DNA of 18,395 nt from assembly GCA_900552985.1 (NCBI GenBank), contig USBP01000006.1, forward strand, positions 1 to 18,395. The letters are read 5' to 3'. Source of the DNA: an uncultured Oscillospiraceae bacterium (GTDB lineage Bacteria > Bacillota > Clostridia > Oscillospirales > Acutalibacteraceae). The translations under genes were made by a program, and so were the position numbers. How positions within the stretch are numbered: position 1 is the stretch's first letter; the number at the start of each line of letters is the position of its first letter. The notes beneath the pieces are model-generated. The model did not search any database. It was not told the origin of the DNA and saw nothing but the letters and a program-made list of their open reading frames with translations. Shown here in pieces: positions 7,301 to 15,055 of the stretch.

Positions 7301-9370
7301 ATGGCTGCAAAAACAAAAACCGCGCTCAGCGACAAAAAGATGGTTGCCAGAGCGCTGAAGGATTCCTTCATTAAGTTGAACCCGAAAACACAGGTGAAAA
7401 ACCCTGTGATGTTCCTCGTATTTATTTCCGCAATTCTGACGACCGGGCTGTGGATCGTTTCCCTGTTTGGTCTGAAGGACGCACCCTCCGGTTACACGCT
7501 GGCCATTGCTATCATTCTGTGGTTTACCGTGTTATTCGCAAATTTTGCGGAAGCCATCGCCGAAGGCCGCGGTAAGGCGCAGGCGGATTCCCTGCGCGCT
7601 GCCAAGAAGGAGGTAGAGGCGCATAAAATCCCCTCCGCAGAGGAGAAGGACGCTATCACAGCAGTCCCCTCCGCCTCCCTGAAAAAAGGCGATATCGTGA
7701 TTGTATGTGCAGGCGAGCAGATCCCGGCTGACGGCGAGGTAATCGAGGGCGCTGCCTCCGTAGACGAGAGTGCCATTACCGGCGAGTCCGCTCCTGTAAT
7801 TCGGGAAAGCGGCGGCGACCGCAGCGCAGTCACCGGCGGCACGACCGTGCTTTCCGACTGGATTGTAGTCGAAGTGACCAGCGAGGCCGGAGAAAGCTTC
7901 CTCGATAAAATGATCGCCATGGTTGAGGGCGCTGCGAGGAAAAAAACGCCCAATGAAATTGCGTTACAAATCTTTCTGGTGGCGCTGTCCATCATCTTTA
8001 TTCTGGTGACGGTGTCTCTTTACACGTATTCTCTGTTCTCCGCAGATCAGGCAGGCATTGCGAACCCCACCTCTATTACCACGCTTGTTGCGTTGCTCGT
8101 GTGCCTCGCGCCTACCACGATCGGCGCGCTGCTCTCCGCAATCGGCATTGCTGGCATGAGCCGCCTCAACCAGGCAAACGTGCTTGCGATGAGCGGCCGC
8201 GCCATTGAGGCTGCCGGCGACGTTGATATCCTGATGCTTGACAAAACAGGAACCATCACCCTCGGCAACCGTCAGGCGCATGCATTCCTCCCGGTGGACG
8301 GCGCGACGCCTGAGGAGCTGGCCGACGCGGCGCAGCTCTCTTCCCTGGCAGATGAAACACCGGAGGGACGCAGCGTCGTAATCCTGGCAAAGGAAAAGTT
8401 CGGGATCCGCGGGCGCACGCTTGAGGATAAGAACATGGAGTTCATCCCCTTCACCGCCAAGACCCGCATGAGCGGCGTCAACTATGACGGTATTGAAATC
8501 CGCAAGGGCGCAGCCGACGCGATTAAAGAATACGTACTTCAGAACGGCGGTGCATACAGCCAGGAGTGCGACAGCGTTGTAAAATCCATCTCCAATCAGG
8601 GCGGCACGCCGCTGGTCGTAGCAAAGAACCATCGGATTTTAGGTGTTATTCATCTCAAGGATATCATCAAAAAAGGCGTAAAGGAAAAATTCGCCGACCT
8701 GCGTAAGATGGGCATCAAGACGATCATGATTACGGGCGATAATCCCCTGACCGCAGCGGCCATCGCCGCAGAGGCCGGTGTGGACGACTTCCTCGCGGAG
8801 GCCACCCCGGAGGGGAAGCTGAAGATGATCCGCGATTTTCAGAGCAAGGGCCACCTTGTGGCAATGACCGGCGACGGCACCAACGACGCGCCCGCCCTTG
8901 CACAGGCCGACGTGGCCGTTGCCATGAACAGCGGCACACAGGCGGCCAAGGAGGCCGGCAACATGGTTGACCTGGACTCCTCGCCCACAAAGCTGATCGA
9001 TATTGTCCGTATCGGCAAGCAGCTTCTGATGACGCGCGGCAGCCTGACGACCTTTTCCATTGCAAACGACGTGGCAAAATACTTCGCCATCATTCCCGCT
9101 TTGTTCATGGGCCTTTATCCCGGCCTTGCCGCGTTGAACATCATGAACCTGCACTCCCCGCTCAGCGCGGTTCTGTCGGCAATCATCTATAATGCACTGA
9201 TCATCATCGCGCTGATCCCGTTGGCGCTCAGGGGTGTAAAATACCGCGAGGTTTCAGCCGGCAAGCTCCTCTCTAGGAACCTGCTGATCTATGGCCTCGG
9301 CGGCCTGATCGCACCGTTCATCTTCATCAAGCTGATCGATATGATCCTCGTCCTGTTCGGCCTTGTGTAA
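7301..9370 (+). CDS. kdpB: Potassium-transporting ATPase ATP-binding subunit KdpB
   Basis: A 689-residue P-type ATPase that hydrolyses ATP to power potassium import through KdpA. The phosphorylated Asp is residue 314 in DKTGTIT. The actuator motif TGES is at 160-163; its Ser163 is the counterpart of the Ser whose phosphorylation inhibits the E. coli pump. The hinge motif [19 protein letters not shown] is intact, and the membrane motif [19 protein letters not shown] carries the KdpB-type proline. All catalytic signatures are present, so the pump should be active. AAGGAGG sits seven bases before the ATG. kdpC follows after 40 bases. Confidence 0.97.
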   Translation: MAAKTKTALSDKKMVARALKDSFIKLNPKTQVKNPVMFLVFISAILTTGLWIVSLFGLKDAPSGYTLAIAIILWFTVLFANFAEAIAEGRGKAQADSLRAAKKEVEAHKIPSAEEKDAITAVPSASLKKGDIVIVCAGEQIPADGEVIEGAASVDESAITGESAPVIRESGGDRSAVTGGTTVLSDWIVVEVTSEAGESFLDKMIAMVEGAARKKTPNEIALQIFLVALSIIFILVTVSLYTYSLFSADQAGIANPTSITTLVALLVCLAPTTIGALLSAIGIAGMSRLNQANVLAMSGRAIEAAGDVDILMLDKTGTITLGNRQAHAFLPVDGATPEELADAAQLSSLADETPEGRSVVILAKEKFGIRGRTLEDKNMEFIPFTAKTRMSGVNYDGIEIRKGAADAIKEYVLQNGGAYSQECDSVVKSISNQGGTPLVVAKNHRILGVIHLKDIIKKGVKEKFADLRKMGIKTIMITGDNPLTAAAIAAEAGVDDFLAEATPEGKLKMIRDFQSKGHLVAMTGDGTNDAPALAQADVAVAMNSGTQAAKEAGNMVDLDSSPTKLIDIVRIGKQLLMTRGSLTTFSIANDVAKYFAIIPALFMGLYPGLAALNIMNLHSPLSAVLSAIIYNALIIIALIPLALRGVKYREVSAGKLLSRNLLIYGLGGLIAPFIFIKLIDMILVLFGLV

Positions 9371-9410
9371 GGCCGACAGGATTGCCACGATAAATGGAGG
9401 TAAGGATTTC

Positions 9411-10016
9411 ATGAAAACATTAAAATCGCTTTTGCCAAGAGCCGTCCTGTTCTTCGTGATCTTCACCGTGGTCTGCGGCGTGCTTTATACCGGCGTTGTC
9501 ACCGGGCTTGCACAGCTGATCTTCCCTGAGCAGGCAAATGGTAGTATCATTGAAATAGACGGTAAAAAATACGGCAGCGAGCTGCTGGGCCAGCAATACA
9601 CAGACGATGCGCACATGTGGGGCCGCATTATGAACATTGACGTTTCCACCTACAAGGATAAAGATGGTAAAATGCTGATGTATGCAACCCCCTCCAACCT
9701 TACGCCGGCCAGCGAGGAGTATGCACAAGCCATTGAAGAGCGGGTGGAAAAAATCCGTGCTGCGCATCCGGAAAAAGGCGATGAGCCCATCCCGGTTGAT
9801 CTTGTCACCTGCTCCGGCAGCGGCCTCGACCCGCACATTTCCCCCGCTGCGGCAGAGTATCAGGTGGAACGGCTCGCCAGAGAGAATGATATGACGGTGG
9901 ATGAGGTACGCTCCATCATTGAAGAGTGCACCAAGGGCAGGTTCCTCGGGATTTTCGGCGAGAAAACTGTCAACGTTTTGGAAGTCAATTTGAGGCTGGA
10001 TGGCATTTTAAAATAA
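9411..10016 (+). CDS. kdpC: Potassium-transporting ATPase subunit KdpC
   Basis: A 201-residue subunit with one N-terminal membrane helix (residues about 8-38) and an extracytoplasmic domain. KdpC stabilises the complex and raises ATP affinity. Family motifs are visible: NGSIIEIDGKKYGSELLGQ, YATPSNLTPASEEYA, VDLVTCSGSGLDPHISPAA and VDEVRSIIEECTKGRFLG, followed by VNVLEVNLRLD at the end. I chose the ATG at 9411, behind TAAATGGAGGTAAGG, rather than an in-frame ATG at 9363 that overlaps the kdpB stop and adds 16 unconserved-looking residues. Confidence 0.96.
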   Translation: MKTLKSLLPRAVLFFVIFTVVCGVLYTGVVTGLAQLIFPEQANGSIIEIDGKKYGSELLGQQYTDDAHMWGRIMNIDVSTYKDKDGKMLMYATPSNLTPASEEYAQAIEERVEKIRAAHPEKGDEPIPVDLVTCSGSGLDPHISPAAAEYQVERLARENDMTVDEVRSIIEECTKGRFLGIFGEKTVNVLEVNLRLDGILK

Positions 10017-10033
10017 GAGTTTGATACACGCGA

Positions 10034-10062
10034 GGCGGCCTTTCTGAAAAAGGAAGGCCGCC
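10034..10062 (+). repeat. Stable hairpin between kdpC and the next gene
   Basis: GGCGGCCTTTC (10034-10044) pairs with GGAAGGCCGCC (10052-10062), eleven pairs with one G-U wobble, around a seven-base loop. No T-run follows, so it is not a standard intrinsic terminator. It could partially stop transcription, or protect the upstream kdpFABC mRNA from 3' decay so that the pump is made in excess of the downstream gene. Confidence 0.7.
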
Positions 10063-10090
10063 CGTGCGGCCATAAGGAAGGAGAAACCGT

Positions 10091-10993
10091 ATGCAGAAAA
10101 AACAAATCGCCTGGCGGCAAGAGCTCCCTGTGGAGCAGCCCCTTGCCACCGGCAGCGAGGCTGCTTGCTTCCTGCGGTTCATCTATGCGCTCAGCGATGA
10201 AATGTCGATGGAGCCGCAGCTTTACACCATGAAAGAGCACATCCTGTGGGCCTACTATGAACACAGTTGTTTTGAATCGGAACCTTTTTTAGAGGAATAC
10301 GGCACAGATCTGGCGTGGATCTCTCAGCGCTACCCCATCTCTATTTATGGGAATGTGAACGGCTTTGAAAGCGGGGAATTGAGCGCACAAATTCAGGGCA
10401 ATACTTTAACAATAGAAAAAAGAGACGTATCCGGACAGGATTTCAACCTGATCTCTGATTTATGCGTTAAAATTGTCCTGCACGATGAAGCGCATACCGG
10501 CGAGCTGCGTCAAATCCTCAGCCGAATGCGCTTTCGTAAAACCTATCTGCCCATTGAGCGTACAGTGCTGACAGAACAGCTTTTTCAGGGCGAGCCTCAA
10601 TACAGCGCCGATACCTACTACCGTTACCTCGCCCTGAGCAACGAAACAGAGCAGGCCTATCTTTCTTCTTTGACAGTGGCCCTACAGAAAAAGCTATGGC
10701 TCCTGTTTTTGGAGGACGGCCTGAGCCCGATGGAATTTGACGATGCGTTCGATGCGTTGCAGAACGGCGAGGCGCCTGTGTTCCCCTGGGAGCTCTCCCT
10801 GCGGCTCGCAATGAGTGAAGCTGGCGTGTCAGTACACTATGAAGGCCGTGATTTCCGTGTGACCACGGAGGCCGGCAAGCGGCTCAACTTCACCTATAAC
10901 AGCAACAGCGCGGCGGAAAAGCTGTTTCTAAAGCTGCTTTTTCCAAGCGATCCCCCTACCGGGACAACAAAGCTTAAAAAGCAATCCATATAA
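10091..10993 (+). CDS. Uncharacterised soluble protein encoded between kdpC and kdpD
   Basis: A 300-residue protein I do not recognise. It has no signal peptide and no membrane helix, and its sequence is acidic and aromatic-rich. Recognisable stretches are LYTMKEHILWAYYEHSCF near residue 45, YPISIYGNVNGFESGELSAQ near 78, VKIVLHDEAHTGELRQIL near 126, and a C-terminal half with alternating helices (LTVALQKKLWLLFLEDGLS) and a likely strand region (VSVHYEGRDFRVTTEAGK). No nucleotide-binding, zinc or catalytic motif stands out. A strong AAGGAG lies seven bases before the ATG. It sits 74 bases after kdpC on the same strand and before the kdpDE promoter, so it is probably expressed with the pump. 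A regulatory or sensing role is only inference from context. Confidence 0.85.
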   Translation: MQKKQIAWRQELPVEQPLATGSEAACFLRFIYALSDEMSMEPQLYTMKEHILWAYYEHSCFESEPFLEEYGTDLAWISQRYPISIYGNVNGFESGELSAQIQGNTLTIEKRDVSGQDFNLISDLCVKIVLHDEAHTGELRQILSRMRFRKTYLPIERTVLTEQLFQGEPQYSADTYYRYLALSNETEQAYLSSLTVALQKKLWLLFLEDGLSPMEFDDAFDALQNGEAPVFPWELSLRLAMSEAGVSVHYEGRDFRVTTEAGKRLNFTYNSNSAAEKLFLKLLFPSDPPTGTTKLKKQSI

Positions 10994-11033
10994 TTCGTTT
11001 CTACAGATAACCATATCAATGAACGGCATTTCG

Positions 11034-11042
11034 TGGTATACT
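11034..11042 (+). promoter_or_regulatory. Extended -10 promoter for kdpDE
   Basis: TGGTATACT is an extended -10 element (TG, one base, then TATACT, five of six consensus bases). The -35 region at about 11013-11019 is weak, as extended -10 promoters tolerate. Transcription would start near 11049 and give a leader of about 100 bases before kdpD. It allows the sensor pair to be made at basal level independently of kdpFABC. Confidence 0.5.
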
Positions 11043-11083
11043 ACTATGCGTAAAATTCAGGGCACAGGCGTCCTAAGGAGCCC

Positions 11084-11110
11084 ATGAAACCGATTGAAAT
11101 GCCGCGCTAG
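11084..11110 (+). CDS. Possible eight-codon leader peptide before kdpD
   Basis: ATG at 11084 follows AAGGAG at a short three-base spacing and encodes MKPIEMPR, then a TAG stop 37 bases before the kdpD start. It could set kdpD translation by re-initiation, or it could be chance. The short spacing from ribosome binding site to ATG weakens the case. Confidence 0.2.
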   Translation: MKPIEMPR

Positions 11111-11147
11111 CCCACATACAAATCAAACAAAAGACAGAGGTGAGAGG

Positions 11148-13841
11148 ATGGAGGACTTGCGGGCAAACCCAGACGAACTGCTGCATCGTATCCAGCAGGA
11201 TACCCGCCCTGAAAACCGCGGGCATTTAAAAATCTTTTTTGGCTATGCCGCCGGTGTCGGCAAAACCTATGCCATGCTGAAAGCCGCCCATGCTGCAACA
11301 ATGCGGGGTGTAGATGTTGTGGCCGGATATGTCGAGCCGCATACCCGGCCGGAGACTACGGCCCTGCTGGAGGGGCTGGAGCTGCTGCCCCCCCTGCCCA
11401 TTGCACATAAGGGGATCGCCCTGTATGAATTTGATCTAGATGGCGCCATACAGCGCCACCCACAGCTGATTCTGGTCGATGAGCTCGCGCACACCAATGC
11501 GGAGGGCTGCCGCCATAGCAAGCGCTATCAGGATGTAGAAGAGCTGCTTCGTGCCGGGATTGACGTATATACCACAGTAAATGTACAGCATATTGAAAGC
11601 CTGAACGATATGGTGGCCTCTATCACGGGCATTACGGTGCGGGAGCGCGTTCCCGATCATTTGTTTGACGAAGCGGATCAGGTAGAGCTGGTGGACATTG
11701 AGCCGGAAGAGCTTATTGAGCGGCTCAACAACGGTAAAATCTATAAGGAAGCGCAGGCTCATCTTGCGCTAAAAAACTTTTTTAATCTTGAAAATTTAAC
11801 GGCCCTGCGTGAATTTGCCCTACGGCGCTGTGCAGATCGGATCAATAAGATGTCGGAAAAGGTGAAATCGGTCCGCGGCAGCGACTATTTTACTGACGAG
11901 CATATTCTGATCTGCCTTTCCTCCTCCCCTACCAATGCAAAAATTATCCGTACAGCCGCCCGTATGGCAGATGCTTTCAAGGGAAAATTGACGGCGCTGT
12001 TTGTGGAAACGGCAGAATTCGCCGCCATGGATGAGCAGAATAAAAACCGTCTGCGCAGCAATATCCGCCTTGCACAGCAGCTTGGCGCTACAATTGAAAC
12101 GGTCTTCGGCGACGATATTGCATTTCAAATTGCGGAGTTCGCCCGTCTCTCCGGCGTTTCAAAAATTGTGATGGGGCGCAGCAGCGCCAAGCGCAAATTC
12201 TTTGGCAAGCCCTCCCTGACAGAAAGGCTGACTTACGCCGCACCCAATTTGGATATTTATATCATTCCGGATAAGGCAGCGCCTGTTTATCGTCCTAAAC
12301 GCGCACGCAACAAAAAAATTCCGTTTTCAGCCTCTGATCTGCTCAAAAGCCTCCTGATCCTTTTGGCCTGTACGGGCATCGGTTTCCTGTTCGATTGGCT
12401 TGGCTTCAGCGAAGCAAATATTATTACGATTTATATCCTTGGTGTGCTCATAACCGCTGTAATTACCACAGGGCAGATTTACAGCCTCGCCTCCTCCCTG
12501 ATCAGCGTACTGGTTTTTAACTTCTTCTTCACCGATCCGCGCTTCACTTTTAACGCTTATGACAGCGGCTACCCCATTACTTTTTTCATTATGTTTGTAG
12601 CGGCGTTTCTCTCCAGTTCGCTTGCGACAAAGATCAAGCGCCATGCGCGGCAATCCGCCGAAACCGCTTTTCGTACAAAAATCCTGTTTGATACCAACCA
12701 GCTCATGCAAAAAAGCCACAGTCAGGAGGAGATTGTTTCCATCACCGCCAGGCAATTGGTAAAGCTACTCAAGAAGGATATTGTCTTCTACCTAGCCAAA
12801 GGGGAAAAGCTGTTGCCTCCTGCGTTTTTTCCAGCCGCAGAGAACGCCTCCGCAGACGCCTACACGATATCTAACGAACAGGCGGTCGCCGCCTGGGTGC
12901 ACAAAAACAATAAGCGCGCCGGCGCCACAACGGATACGCTTGGCAACGCAAGGTGCCTTTATCTCGCCGTACGTGTCAGCGATGCCGTATATGGCGTGGT
13001 GGGCATCGGCATGAAAGGAACGCCTCCTCTGGATTCTTTTGAGAACAGCATCGTACTCTCCATTTTAGGCGAATGTGCGCTTGCCCTGGAAAATGACCGT
13101 GCGCTCAGGGAGCGCGAGGCTTCCGCCATTCTCGCCAAAAATGAGCAGCTGCGTGCCAATCTGCTGCGATCCATTTCACACGACCTGCGCACGCCGCTGA
13201 CCTCCATCTCCGGAAACGCCGGCGTGCTTCTTGCCAACGATGGGGCGCTTTCCCCGGAGAAGCGAAAACAGCTCTACAGCGATATCTATGACGATTCGCT
13301 GTGGCTAATTAACCTGGTGGAAAATCTGCTCTCTGTAACGCGCATTGAGGATGGCACCATGCATTTAAAACGGACTACGGAGTTGATGGATGAGGTGATT
13401 GACGAAGCGCTGCACCACCTCAGCCGGCAAAGCGCCGAGCATCAGATTTCCGTCCGAAAGTCAGAAAAATTCCTCTTGGCAAAAATGGATGCACGGTTGA
13501 TTATGCAGGTTATTATTAACATTGTGGATAACGCCATTAAATATACGCCGAAGGGCTCTTCCATCATCATTTCCGATTATCAGCAAAACGGCAAAATCAC
13601 TGTGGAAATTGCTGATAACGGCCCCGGGATTCCCGATGAGGACAAAGCAAGGATATTCGATATGTTTTACACCGCCAAAGCACAGGTTGCCGACAGCCGC
13701 CGCAGCCTCGGCCTCGGGCTTGCCCTGTGCAAATCCATCATCCATGCGCATGGCGGGGAAATCAGCGTATCGGATCATTATCCCTGCGGCACTATTTTCC
13801 GCTTTACATTACCTGCCGAGGAGGTCACTTTACATGAATAA
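11148..13841 (+). CDS. kdpD: Osmosensitive potassium channel sensor histidine kinase KdpD
   Basis: An 897-residue sensor kinase that controls the kdp pump through KdpE. The N-terminal KdpD domain has the Walker-A-like GYAAGVGKTY at residues 32-41 and ILVDELAHTN further on. A USP domain starts near 250 (ILICLSSSPTN). It contains Ser258-Ser260, then 20 residues, then LTALF (281-285), closely matching the c-di-AMP motif SxS-X20-FTAxY described for S. aureus KdpD. Four membrane helices lie at about 397-496, then a GAF-like region, the phosphoaccepting His678 in SISHDLRTPLTS, and the ATPase boxes NIVDNAIKYTPKG, ADNGPGIPDEDKARIFD and SLGLGLALC. I chose the ATG at 11148 (GAGGTGAGAGG upstream) over an upstream in-frame TTG at 11094. 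It overlaps kdpE by eight bases. Confidence 0.96.
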   Translation: MEDLRANPDELLHRIQQDTRPENRGHLKIFFGYAAGVGKTYAMLKAAHAATMRGVDVVAGYVEPHTRPETTALLEGLELLPPLPIAHKGIALYEFDLDGAIQRHPQLILVDELAHTNAEGCRHSKRYQDVEELLRAGIDVYTTVNVQHIESLNDMVASITGITVRERVPDHLFDEADQVELVDIEPEELIERLNNGKIYKEAQAHLALKNFFNLENLTALREFALRRCADRINKMSEKVKSVRGSDYFTDEHILICLSSSPTNAKIIRTAARMADAFKGKLTALFVETAEFAAMDEQNKNRLRSNIRLAQQLGATIETVFGDDIAFQIAEFARLSGVSKIVMGRSSAKRKFFGKPSLTERLTYAAPNLDIYIIPDKAAPVYRPKRARNKKIPFSASDLLKSLLILLACTGIGFLFDWLGFSEANIITIYILGVLITAVITTGQIYSLASSLISVLVFNFFFTDPRFTFNAYDSGYPITFFIMFVAAFLSSSLATKIKRHARQSAETAFRTKILFDTNQLMQKSHSQEEIVSITARQLVKLLKKDIVFYLAKGEKLLPPAFFPAAENASADAYTISNEQAVAAWVHKNNKRAGATTDTLGNARCLYLAVRVSDAVYGVVGIGMKGTPPLDSFENSIVLSILGECALALENDRALREREASAILAKNEQLRANLLRSISHDLRTPLTSISGNAGVLLANDGALSPEKRKQLYSDIYDDSLWLINLVENLLSVTRIEDGTMHLKRTTELMDEVIDEALHHLSRQSAEHQISVRKSEKFLLAKMDARLIMQVIINIVDNAIKYTPKGSSIIISDYQQNGKITVEIADNGPGIPDEDKARIFDMFYTAKAQVADSRRSLGLGLALCKSIIHAHGGEISVSDHYPCGTIFRFTLPAEEVTLHE

Positions 13842-14535
13842 ACCATTGATTCTGGTGGTGGAGGACGATGCAGCCGTCCGCAACCTGATTACCACAACGC
13901 TTGAGACACACGACTACCGCTTTCACACAGCGCCGACCGGCCAGGCGGCGATTGTGGAGGCCTCTTCCTACAACCCGGATATTGTGCTGCTGGATTTGGG
14001 CCTGCCTGACATGGACGGCATCGACATCATTCGTAAAATCCGCACCTGGTCCAATATGCCGATTATTGTCCTCAGCGCCAGAGGAGAGGATACGGATAAG
14101 ATCGAGGCGCTGGATGCCGGAGCAGATGATTATCTGACCAAACCTTTCTCCGTAGAAGAACTGCTGGCTCGTCTGCGTGTAACTTTGCGCCGTTTAGGCG
14201 CTATGCAAAGCAGCGCAAACACCGCTTCTTCCATCTTCGAAAACGGGGCGCTTAAAATTGATTACGCCGCCGGGTGTGCCTATATGCATGGGAAGGAACT
14301 GCACCTGACCCCAATTGAATACAAATTGCTGTGCCTGCTCTCCAGAAACGTTGGGAAGGTGCTGACCCACACCTTTATTACCAAGGAAATATGGGGCAGC
14401 ACTTGGGATAACGACGTTGCCTCTCTACGGGTTTTCATGGCAACGCTGCGAAAAAAAATTGAAGCAGATCCCTCCGCCCCGCAATATATTCAAACGCATA
14501 TCGGCGTAGGCTACCGGATGCTCCGGGTTGAATAA
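13834..14535 (+). CDS. kdpE: KDP operon response regulator KdpE
   Basis: A 233-residue OmpR/PhoB-type regulator, the partner of KdpD. The receiver domain holds the acidic pair Asp11-Asp12, the phosphoacceptor Asp54 in IVLLDLGLPDMDG, the switch residue in IIVLSARGED, and the conserved Lys in YLTKPFSVEEL. The C-terminal winged helix (LTPIEYKLLCLLSRNVGKVL to HIGVGYRM) binds DNA. The ATG overlaps the last codons of kdpD and uses the GAGGAGG inside kdpD as its ribosome binding site, so the pair is translationally coupled. Expected targets are promoters upstream of kdpF. Confidence 0.96.
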   Translation: MNKPLILVVEDDAAVRNLITTTLETHDYRFHTAPTGQAAIVEASSYNPDIVLLDLGLPDMDGIDIIRKIRTWSNMPIIVLSARGEDTDKIEALDAGADDYLTKPFSVEELLARLRVTLRRLGAMQSSANTASSIFENGALKIDYAAGCAYMHGKELHLTPIEYKLLCLLSRNVGKVLTHTFITKEIWGSTWDNDVASLRVFMATLRKKIEADPSAPQYIQTHIGVGYRMLRVE

Positions 14536-14555
14536 ACGGAATATCAAATGGCCAA

Positions 14556-14598
14556 AAAGATGGTCTGTTCATACGAAACGGATGAACAGGCCATCTTT
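14556..14598. terminator. Bidirectional hairpin terminator between kdpE and the Gln/Asn-rich gene
   Basis: The arm at 14556-14572 pairs with 14582-14598 over 17 positions with a single G-U pair, around a nine-base loop. On the minus strand the stem runs into TTTTT (plus A-run 14554-14558), a proper intrinsic terminator for the minus-strand gene at 14643. On the plus strand it lies 20 bases after the kdpE stop, with only a short TTT, and probably also ends the kdp transcript. Confidence 0.85.
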
Positions 14599-14642
14599 GG
14601 ATGAGGTGTATGGTTTGTTACAGCTTTCCGATTTCAGACCGC

Positions 14643-14843
14643 TTAGAACTGCCGGTCATTCTCCTCACGTCTGTTTTGGAACTCCTGATTCTGACGGTTC
14701 TGCTGGTTTTTCTGATTCTGCTCGTTGCGGTTGTTTAAGGACTGCTGATTGTTCCGCAGGTTCTGTTGCTGGTTGTTCTGGTTGTTTCGCAGGTTTTGCT
14801 GCTGATTGTTCTGGCTGTTCTGATTCTGGTTCTGACGTGCCAT
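14643..14843 (-). CDS. Small Gln/Asn/Arg-rich low-complexity protein with 11-residue tandem repeat
   Basis: A 66-residue protein made almost entirely of Gln, Asn, Arg and Glu. After MARQNQNQNSQ come two identical copies of NNQQQNLRNNQ, then a more charged tail ending NDRQF. The start at 14843 has AAGGAGGTGAAAGCA directly before it, a perfect ribosome binding site; an ORF extension to 14870 would use codons within that site. The two repeat copies differ at five of 33 bases, all synonymous, so the protein sequence is being maintained. The composition recalls gamma-type small acid-soluble spore proteins or other disordered coat/prion-like proteins, but no diagnostic motif is present. The function is unknown. 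Confidence 0.75.
   Translation of the reverse strand: MARQNQNQNSQNNQQQNLRNNQNNQQQNLRNNQQSLNNRNEQNQKNQQNRQNQEFQNRREENDRQF
14745..14810 (-). repeat. Two 33-base coding tandem repeats
   Basis: The copies are plus 14778-14810 (first in the protein) and 14745-14777 (second). They differ at five third-codon positions and encode the identical 11 residues NNQQQNLRNNQ. Confidence 0.9.
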
Positions 14844-14863
14844 TGCTTTCACCTCCTTTGTGA

Positions 14864-14900
14864 CGGACACAGTGTGCGGAGCGCCCGCAAATGGTGTCCG
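14864..14900 (-). promoter_or_regulatory. Hairpin in the leader of the Gln/Asn-rich gene
   Basis: CGGACAC (14864-14870) pairs with GTGTCCG (14894-14900). Inside it TGCGG (14875-14879) pairs with CCGCA (14885-14889). The element ends about 20 bases before the start codon and next to the ribosome binding site, so it may affect translation or mRNA stability. Further upstream, CATAATA (plus 14926-14932) is a -10 candidate that would place this hairpin in the transcript. Confidence 0.45.
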
Positions 14901-14990
14901 CTCATAGTTTGGGCAAATCCTGCGATATTATGACGGGCACATAACTAAAAAATATCTCCTGCTCCGATTTTCCTGCGGCATTCCCTATGC

Positions 14991-15019
14991 TTGTTTTTCA
15001 AAACAATCGTTGTTATAAT
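14991..15019 (+). promoter_or_regulatory. Sigma-A promoter of the hexosaminidase genes
   Basis: TTGTTT (14991-14996), a 17-base spacer, then a perfect TATAAT (15014-15019) that is also extended by TG (TGTTATAAT). The start would be near 15026, about 30 bases before the first hexosaminidase ATG, which also argues against using the in-frame ATG at 14987. Confidence 0.8.
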
Positions 15020-15055
15020 AAATTTTGTATATTTTCGATCAAAAGCGGTGATGAC

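Noticed and set aside
9363..9410. Upstream extension of kdpC
   Set aside because: It would overlap the kdpB stop and add 16 residues before the normal KdpC N-terminus. The ATG at 9411 has the ribosome binding site.
11094..11147. Upstream TTG start of kdpD
   Set aside because: It adds 18 polar residues and has no properly spaced ribosome binding site, whereas the ATG at 11148 has GAGGTGAGAGG.
14528..14863. 111-codon plus-strand frame with Cys/Ser/Gly-rich translation
   Set aside because: It runs through the terminator hairpin and opposite the Gln/Asn-rich gene. The repeat differences are synonymous only in the minus-strand frame, so the minus strand is the coding one.
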